DNA of 10,500 bases from an uncultured Acidimicrobiia bacterium. Its GTDB lineage: Bacteria > Actinomycetota > Acidimicrobiia > IMCC26256 > CALEDW01. Shown here piece by piece: positions 7,070-10,500 of the stretch. A program made the translations under genes and the position numbers. The notes beneath the pieces were generated by a model. The model was not told the origin of the DNA. It did no database searches and was given only the letters and a program-made list of their open reading frames with translations. Each line of letters begins with the position of its first letter. Position 1 is the stretch's first letter. The stretch covers positions 1-10,500 of the forward strand of contig CALEDW010000260.1 of NCBI GenBank assembly GCA_937949585.1, given 5' to 3'.

Positions 7070-8250
7070 GCCTCGGGGCGGGCCCCGCCCCCGCGGGGAC
7101 GCTCGTCGAGCTCGGGGCGGTGTTCCTGGGCCTGGGGATCCTGGCCCGGCTGGCCCGCCGGGTCGCCCTGAGCCCGATCCCGCTGTACCTGCTGGCCGGT
7201 CTGGTCATCGGCTCGGGCCGGGTCCCGTCGCTGCGGCTCAGCGAGGAGTTCATCACCACCGCGGCGGAGTTGGGGGTGCTGCTCCTGCTGTTCGCGCTGG
7301 GCCTGGAGTACTCCGGCGACGAGCTGAGCGGGGCGCTGCGCTCCCAGTTCCCGGCCGGGTTGCTCGACGCGGCGTGCAACTTCACCCCGGGGTTCGTCGC
7401 CGGGCTGGCGTTGGGGTGGTCGGCGCTGTCGGCGGCGTTGCTCGGTGGGGTCACCTACATCTCGTCGTCCGGGGTGATCTCGAAACTGCTCACCGACCTG
7501 GGCCGGCTCGGCAACCGCGAGACCCCGTCGGTGCTGGGGATCCTGGTGATCGAGGACCTGGCCATGGCCGTGTACCTGCCGGTGGTGAGCGTCCTGCTGC
7601 TCGGTGAGGACATGGAGGACGCCGGTCTCGCGGTGCTGTTGGCGCTCGGCGCGGTGACGGCCTTCCTGGTCCTGGCGTTGCGGTACGGCGAGCGGGTGAG
7701 CGAGCTGTTCCACAGCCGTTCCGACGAGGTGCTGCTGCTCATGACCGTGGGGGTGGTGCTGCTCGTCGGTGGGGTGGCGATCCGCCTCCAGGTCTCGGCG
7801 GCGATCGGGGCGTTCCTCGTGGGCATCGGGCTGTCGGGCCCGGCCCGTGACCGCGCCGCCGAGCTCGTGGAGCCGCTCCGGACCCTGTTCGCCGCGACGT
7901 TCTTCCTGTTCTTCGGTCTCCAGATCGACGCCGCCGACCTGGTCCCGGTGGTGGGGGTGGCTGCGGCGCTGGGCGTGGTGACGGCGGTGACGAAGGTCGG
8001 GGTGGGCTGGTGGGCCGCAGCCCGGAGTGGGATCTCGACCCGGGGGCGTATGCGGGCGGGCACGGCACTCATCGCCCGGGGTGAGTTCTCCATCGTCATC
8101 GCCGGTCTGGCGGCCGGTGCCGCCGGTGTCCACCCCGACCTCGGGCCGACCGCGGCGGCGTACGTGCTCCTCACCGCCGTGGTCGGCCCGGTCGTCACCC
8201 GGTTCGCCGACCCGCTGGCCGATCGGTTGGTCCCCGGCCGCGGCGCCTGA
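7066..8250 (+). CDS. khtU: KhtU-like CPA2 family K+/H+ antiporter
   Basis: A 394-aa polytopic inner-membrane transporter of the monovalent cation:proton antiporter-2 family, predicted to exchange K+ for H+ under control of KhtT. The start is GTG 7066 in a GTGA overlap with khtT; the frame stays open upstream to 6556, but that extension overlaps khtT entirely and does not look like protein. Hydrophobic helices run throughout. Diagnostic segments are YLLAGLVIGSG (41-51), LLLLFALGLEYS (72-83), SSSGVISKLLTDLGRL (133-148), the acidic pair E163-D164 in GILVIEDLAMA at the ion-binding site, and RTLFAATFFLFFGLQID (272-288). RGEFSIVIAGLA (338-349) is the late conserved motif. There is no C-terminal RCK/TrkA-N domain, as expected when regulation is supplied in trans. 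Confidence 0.92.
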   Translation: MSLGAGPAPAGTLVELGAVFLGLGILARLARRVALSPIPLYLLAGLVIGSGRVPSLRLSEEFITTAAELGVLLLLFALGLEYSGDELSGALRSQFPAGLLDAACNFTPGFVAGLALGWSALSAALLGGVTYISSSGVISKLLTDLGRLGNRETPSVLGILVIEDLAMAVYLPVVSVLLLGEDMEDAGLAVLLALGAVTAFLVLALRYGERVSELFHSRSDEVLLLMTVGVVLLVGGVAIRLQVSAAIGAFLVGIGLSGPARDRAAELVEPLRTLFAATFFLFFGLQIDAADLVPVVGVAAALGVVTAVTKVGVGWWAAARSGISTRGRMRAGTALIARGEFSIVIAGLAAGAAGVHPDLGPTAAAYVLLTAVVGPVVTRFADPLADRLVPGRGA

Positions 8251-8280
8251 GGTCGGGGTCGGGGCGCGGCGGCCGCGGGG
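8232..8280 (+). terminator. Long GC hairpin spanning the khtU stop codon
   Basis: CCCCGGCCGCGGCGCC (8232-8247) pairs with 8263-8280 with one mismatch and one bulged base; the 15-nt loop contains the TGA stop. A structure this stable directly after the last codons suggests transcription termination without a U-tract. It overlaps coding sequence, so some of the symmetry may be chance in GC-rich DNA. The rest of the 8281-8413 region shows no gene. Confidence 0.4.
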
Positions 8281-8394
8281 CACGTCGACGCTTTGCTCCG
8301 CCCGGCATCCTCCCGAGCGCCCGTGAGCGATCTCGAAGGGTGGCATCGCCGTCGGCCGATGAGCGACGACCGGGCCGGGCCCGTCGGGCCCGCC

Positions 8395-8400
8395 TACGAT
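8395..8400 (+). promoter_or_regulatory. Candidate -10 element (TACGAT) for tRNA-Ala
   Basis: TACGAT ends 13 nt before the first base of tRNA-Ala, so a transcript would start near 8407 and have a short leader. It is an AT-richer island in an otherwise GC-rich stretch. No recognisable -35 precedes it. Confidence 0.45.
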
Positions 8401-8413
8401 GACGGAGGACCTC

Positions 8414-8490
8414 GGGGACGTAGCTCAGTCGGCGAGAGCGCCTGCTTTGCAAGCAGGAGGTCGTGGGTTCGAGTCCCATCGTCTCCACCA
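8414..8490 (+). tRNA. tRNA-Ala (anticodon TGC)
   Basis: A full cloverleaf is visible. The acceptor stem is GGGGACG (8414-8420) with CGTCTCC (8480-8486), including one G-U pair. The D-stem is GCTC/GAGC, the anticodon stem CCTGC/GCAGG with loop TTTGCAA (anticodon TGC), the variable loop AGGTC, and the T-arm GTGGG-TTCGAGT-CCCAT with one G-U pair. The discriminator A8487 is followed by an encoded CCA (8488-8490). The G3-U70 identity pair of alanine tRNAs is present as the third acceptor pair (G8416 with T8484). Confidence 0.97.
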
Positions 8491-8534
8491 TGCGCGGTCC
8501 GGACTCCGGTGGGGCGGGCGGCGGGTACGAGCAA

Positions 8535-8561
8535 CCGGAGGCGCTCAGGCGGTGCCTCCGG
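8535..8561. terminator. Hairpin between tRNA-Ala and the convergent anti-sigma gene
   Basis: CCGGAGGC (8535-8542) pairs perfectly with GCCTCCGG (8554-8561) and surrounds the minus-strand stop codon (8545-8547). Read on the minus strand the stem is followed by TTGCT, a weak T-rich tail. Placed between convergent transcripts, it could terminate both. Confidence 0.45.
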
Positions 8562-9273
8562 CCACGATCGGGTGGTTGGTGGTCACGACGACCCCGGCGC
8601 CTACCTCTTCGGTGATGGCGAACGTGCTGTACGGCTCGGCACGGAACGAGACGATCCCGGGCCGTGGTCCCATCACGCCGAGCGAGATCAGCCGGTCGCC
8701 GGCGGCCCCCCACAGCTGATAGGTACGGTCGCGGGCCAGGCGGGGCAGCGACGAGGCGCGCAGGTAGCCGGTACCGTCTGCCGTGACGACGCCTCGGAGT
8801 GTGGTACGCCCGTCGGCCGAGGACAGCTCGAAGACCTCGGAGTCCGGATCGGCGAGCGCGGCCTGGAACACCTGTGTGAGCGGATCGTGCAGCGCGGTCT
8901 GGAGTTCGTCGATGCGGCGCTCCTGGTGGCGCACCTGGATCACCAGCACCGCCACGACCAGCGCGGCCGCGGCGAGAGCCGCCAGCATCACTTGCGGCAG
9001 GCGCCGGGATCGTCGCGGCCCGGCGGCATCGACGGGCACGAGACGCAGGCCGGGTGGGGGCGCCTCGAGCGAGTCGGCGATGCGTTGCCAGACCCCGTCG
9101 GGTGCATCGCCGCCGGTGTGGGCCAACATGGCGGCCGTCTCCCGGTGGTCCTGCACCTCGGCTCGGCAGCGCGCGCACTCTCGGAGGTGGCGGTCCACGA
9201 CGATGCGCTCATCGGGATCGACGGCGTCGAGGGCGTAGACGCCGAGGAACTCTCGGATCTCCTCGTGGGTCAC
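8545..9273 (-). CDS. RskA-type anti-sigma factor
   Basis: A 242-aa predicted membrane anti-sigma factor that would hold the adjacent ECF sigma factor inactive. The GTG start at 9273 overlaps the sigma stop (GTGA) and has GGGAGGA a few bases upstream. The cytoplasmic N-terminus begins THEEIREFLGVYALDAVDPDE and carries the zinc anti-sigma signature H29-x3-C33-x2-C36 (RHLRECARC). One TM helix lies at about 95-114 (VMLAALAAAALVVAVLVIQV). A short charged helix then leads to an extracytoplasmic RskA domain (about 140-235) with the family-typical RTYQLWGAAGDRLISLGVM stretch. Members are usually inactivated by regulated proteolysis; the signal here is unknown. The pairing matches SigK/RskA of mycobacteria in architecture. 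The gene converges on tRNA-Ala. Confidence 0.92.
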   Translation of the reverse strand: MTHEEIREFLGVYALDAVDPDERIVVDRHLRECARCRAEVQDHRETAAMLAHTGGDAPDGVWQRIADSLEAPPPGLRLVPVDAAGPRRSRRLPQVMLAALAAAALVVAVLVIQVRHQERRIDELQTALHDPLTQVFQAALADPDSEVFELSSADGRTTLRGVVTADGTGYLRASSLPRLARDRTYQLWGAAGDRLISLGVMGPRPGIVSFRAEPYSTFAITEEVGAGVVVTTNHPIVAGGTA

Positions 9274-9851
9274 GGCCGTCCTCCCATGCCGGAACCGATC
9301 AGCGCGGAGCGAAGGCGGCGAAGGCCGGACCGGATGCGGGTCTTCACCGTGCCTTCGGGCTGGTCGAGCGCAACGGCAACCTCCCGGTAGGTCTTGCCGC
9401 CGAAGTAGGCCAGCTCGATCGCCCGCCGCTCTTCCGGGGGGAGCAATGCGAGGGCGCTGCGGACGTGCTCGGCGACGGTGAGGTCCCACACCTCGTGCTC
9501 CAGGTCGTAACCGGCCTCGGCTCGCGCCACGGTCTGGTGCTGTCGCTCCTCGCGTACCCGCCGCGCTTCCTCGGAGCGGACGATGTCCACCGCGCGGTGG
9601 TGCGCCTGGGCGAGCAGGTACGACCGCAGGCTTCCCCGCTGCGGGTCGAAGCGATCGGGATGATCCCAGAGGCCCAGGAACACCTCCTGCAGGATCTCCT
9701 CGGCGAGCACTCGGTTGGTGAGCACCCGGTTCGCGAGCGCGAACACGGCGCCGGCGTGGCGGCGGTAGGCCTCGGCGAGGGCGTCCTGGCGCCACCGGCC
9801 GATGGCGACGACGAGTTGGGCGTCGCTCGCTTGGGTGAGCTCGTCACTCAT
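9270..9851 (-). CDS. ECF (SigK-like) sigma factor
   Basis: A 193-aa sigma-70 family factor of the extracytoplasmic-function type: region 2 and region 4 only. Region 2 spans about 25-95 (LAEEILQEVFLGLWDHPDRFDPQRGSLRSYLLAQAHHRAVDIVR region, 49-92). Region 4 spans about 126-182, with LLPPEERRAIELAYFGG and the helix-turn-helix YREVAVALDQPEGTVKTRIRSGLRRL. I choose ATG 9851: the frame extends to 10013, but that part runs through the promoter region and reads as non-protein. No Shine-Dalgarno precedes ATG 9851, and the -10-like CGAACT ends 8 nt upstream, so the mRNA is probably leaderless or nearly so. The stop overlaps the anti-sigma start by 4 nt. The GSLRSYLL and ALDQPEGTVKTRIR features and the RskA partner place it near SigK-type factors; an exact orthology claim is not justified from sequence reading alone. 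Confidence 0.93.
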   Translation of the reverse strand: MSDELTQASDAQLVVAIGRWRQDALAEAYRRHAGAVFALANRVLTNRVLAEEILQEVFLGLWDHPDRFDPQRGSLRSYLLAQAHHRAVDIVRSEEARRVREERQHQTVARAEAGYDLEHEVWDLTVAEHVRSALALLPPEERRAIELAYFGGKTYREVAVALDQPEGTVKTRIRSGLRRLRSALIGSGMGGRP

Positions 9852-9858
9852 CACGGTG

Positions 9859-9888
9859 GAGTTCGGAGCGGGGCGGGGATCGGATGTG
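9859..9888 (-). promoter_or_regulatory. ECF-type promoter of the sigma/anti-sigma operon
   Basis: On the minus strand, CACATCC (9888-9882), 13 bp, then CTCCGAACTC (9868-9859). With cores ACATCC and CGAACT the spacer is 16 bp, right for an ECF sigma factor. The same 17 bases at the same spacing precede the divergent lipoprotein gene. The predicted start point (about 9853) is almost on ATG 9851. I infer that the sigma factor recognises this element and so autoregulates. Confidence 0.72.
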
Positions 9889-9955
9889 TGATGCCGCAGC
9901 ACGCCGGTCGTCCTATTCGACCGGGACGAACAGGCATCACGCCCTCTGGGCTCAG

Positions 9956-9969
9956 AAAAAAAGGGGGGG
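9956..9969. repeat. A7G7 homopolymer tract in the divergent promoter region
   Basis: Seven A (9956-9962) followed by seven G (9963-9969), seated between the two divergent promoters and outside any predicted gene. Such adjoining runs are prone to slippage and stand out in this GC-rich DNA. Any effect on promoter spacing would be indirect, since the tract lies upstream of both -35 elements. Confidence 0.9.
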
Positions 9970-9991
9970 TCGGATCGCTCCGTCCGATGCA

Positions 9992-10019
9992 CGGCACATC
10001 CAAATCGGCACATCCAAAA
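9992..10019 (+). repeat. 14-bp tandem duplication including the -35 element
   Basis: CGGCACATCCAAA occurs at 9992-10004 and again at 10006-10018, a period of 14 bp with one differing base per unit. The second copy holds the -35 (CACATCC, 10009-10015) of the lipoprotein promoter. The first copy has the same -35 but no CGAACT at the right distance. Confidence 0.9.
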
Positions 10020-10038
10020 GGCCGCCCACTCCGAACTC
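10009..10038 (+). promoter_or_regulatory. ECF-type promoter of the lipoprotein gene
   Basis: CACATCC (10009-10015), 13 bp, then CTCCGAACTC (10029-10038). This is identical in sequence and spacing to the element in front of the divergent sigma gene, while the spacer and flanking bases differ. Transcription would start near 10044, giving a leader of about 24 nt. This makes the lipoprotein a predicted target of the neighbouring sigma factor. Confidence 0.72.
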
Positions 10039-10039
10039 T

Positions 10040-10059
10040 TTCGGAACCACCTATCCGAA
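10040..10059 (+). other. Inverted repeat overlapping the lipoprotein ribosome-binding site
   Basis: TTCGGA (10040-10045) and TCCGAA (10054-10059) form a perfect 6-bp inverted repeat with an 8-nt loop; the right arm runs into the Shine-Dalgarno GAAGGAG (10057-10063). TTCGG (10040-10044) can also pair with CCGAA (10031-10035) in the -10 element. If transcription starts at about 10044 the left arm would be mostly absent from the RNA, so a DNA-level operator is as likely as a leader hairpin. Confidence 0.4.
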
Positions 10060-10067
10060 GGAGCATC

Positions 10068-10500
10068 ATGAATCGGAAGTTCGTCAAGCTCGGGGCGGCC
10101 CTTGCCATGTTCACCCTGGTTGCGGCCGCCTGCGGCGGTGGCGGCCCCGACCGTACCGACCGTACCGACCGTACCGACCAGACCGCCGACAAGCGGCGCG
10201 ACACCACCGCTTCACCCGTCGACACCGGCGCCGCCGAGCTTCGAGCAGGACTCACGTCGCTGCTCCAAGAGCACGTGTACCTGGCCGGTGCCGCCATCGC
10301 GACCGCCGTCCGGGCCGGCGGCGACCTCGAGAACCCGGCCGTCAAATCGGCCGTCGAAACCCTCGACGAGAACTCTGTTGCGCTGTCGAAGGCGGTTGCC
10401 TCGGTGTACGGCGACGACGCGGGCGAGCAGTTCCTGGCGTTGTGGCGCAGCCACATCGACTTCTTCGTCGACTACACCCTCGGCGGTGCGACCGGCGACC
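10068..10500 (+). CDS. Predicted lipoprotein, function unknown (3' end outside window)
   Basis: ATG 10068 follows GAAGGAG (10057-10063); 144 residues are visible and the frame is open at the edge. The N-terminus NRKFVKLGAALAMFTLVAAAC is a type II signal peptide with the lipidated cysteine at C22 (the -3 residue is Ala rather than Leu). After it come Gly4 and a charged low-complexity linker with three DRT units and one DQT (28-39). The mature domain (about 56 on) is helical: LLQEHVYLAGAAIATAV (65-81), ETLDENSVALSKAVASVYG (97-115), and FLALWRSHIDFFVDYT (122-137). The HV...SVYG...LWRSHI pattern suggests a helical-bundle repeat of which the second unit lies beyond the edge. His69 and His129 might bind a ligand, but this is a guess. 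I do not recognise a named family. It is divergent from the sigma/anti-sigma operon and shares its promoter element, so it is probably a cell-surface effector or sensor of that regulon. Confidence 0.82.
   Translation, partial: MNRKFVKLGAALAMFTLVAAACGGGGPDRTDRTDRTDQTADKRRDTTASPVDTGAAELRAGLTSLLQEHVYLAGAAIATAVRAGGDLENPAVKSAVETLDENSVALSKAVASVYGDDAGEQFLALWRSHIDFFVDYTLGGATGD
10149..10184 (+). repeat. 9-bp tandem repeat inside the lipoprotein gene
   Basis: GACCGTACC is repeated exactly three times (10149-10175), followed by a diverged copy GACCAGACC (10176-10184). It encodes (DRT)3-DQT in the linker just after the lipidated cysteine. The unit is a multiple of three, so copy-number changes would keep the frame and alter only tether length. 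Confidence 0.95.

Noticed and set aside
8305..8333. Possible third sigma target promoter GCATCC-N17-CGATCT before tRNA-Ala
   Set aside because: Spacing is off by one and both boxes have mismatches; it is also 80 nt upstream of the tRNA, where TACGAT is a better candidate.
6628..8346. 572-aa minus-strand frame opposite khtTU
   Set aside because: Low-complexity Arg/Gln/Pro/His composition and complete overlap with two well-supported genes.
8293..9390. 365-aa plus-strand frame through tRNA-Ala and opposite the anti-sigma gene
   Set aside because: It reads through a tRNA gene and antisense to an RskA-type protein with clear zinc, TM and RskA features.
9852..10013. N-terminal extension of the sigma factor to 10013
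   Set aside because: The extra 54 residues run through both the A7G7 tract and the promoter element; sigma region 2 begins normally after ATG 9851.

Overview
The window is a stretch of a GC-rich bacterial chromosome with many GTG starts. The gene order DUF721/DciA-like protein, gyrB, gyrA, DUF3566 membrane protein, tRNA-Ile is the classic layout just downstream of dnaA-dnaN-recF near oriC in Actinomycetota. Protein sequence style and the recurrent GGTAG-type -10 elements suggest a deep-branching actinobacterium such as an Acidimicrobiia member; that class assignment is inference, not something a marker in the window proves.

Layout. 1-130: C-terminus of a DUF721/DciA-like gene. 131-377: leader region of gyrB with a candidate -10 and a perfect 11-bp inverted repeat. 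378-4768: gyrB and gyrA, both subunits of DNA gyrase, followed three bases later by a two-helix DUF3566 membrane protein (4772-5233). 5269-5342: tRNA-Ile(GAT). 5383-6503: a small single-TM protein (45 aa, not previously delimited) overlapping by 4 nt a Rossmann-fold saccharopine-dehydrogenase-like protein. 6584-8250: a KhtT/KhtU pair, a two-component K+/H+ antiporter (RCK_C regulatory subunit plus CPA2 transporter), also overlapping by 4 nt. 8414-8490: tRNA-Ala(TGC). The two tRNA genes, often adjacent downstream of gyrA in actinobacteria, are here about 3.1 kb apart.

8545-9851 (minus strand): an ECF sigma factor and its RskA-type zinc-finger anti-sigma factor, again with a GTGA overlap. Divergent from them, at 10068 and running off the window, is a predicted lipoprotein of unrecognised function with a DRT-repeat linker. 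The 216-bp divergent region is the most interesting part of the window. Each side carries the same bipartite element, CACATCC-N13-CTCCGAACTC, at identical spacing and facing its own gene. This reads as one promoter class, presumably recognised by the encoded sigma factor, driving both its own operon and the lipoprotein. The sigma gene would be made from an almost leaderless mRNA, while the lipoprotein has a leader with a good Shine-Dalgarno sequence. The lipoprotein side also has a 14-bp tandem duplication of the -35 region and, further upstream, an A7G7 tract.

Translational coupling by GTGA overlaps occurs three times (5517-5520, 7066-7069, 9270-9273). Hairpins without U-tracts sit at several gene ends. 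No mobile element, CRISPR array, rRNA or riboswitch was seen.
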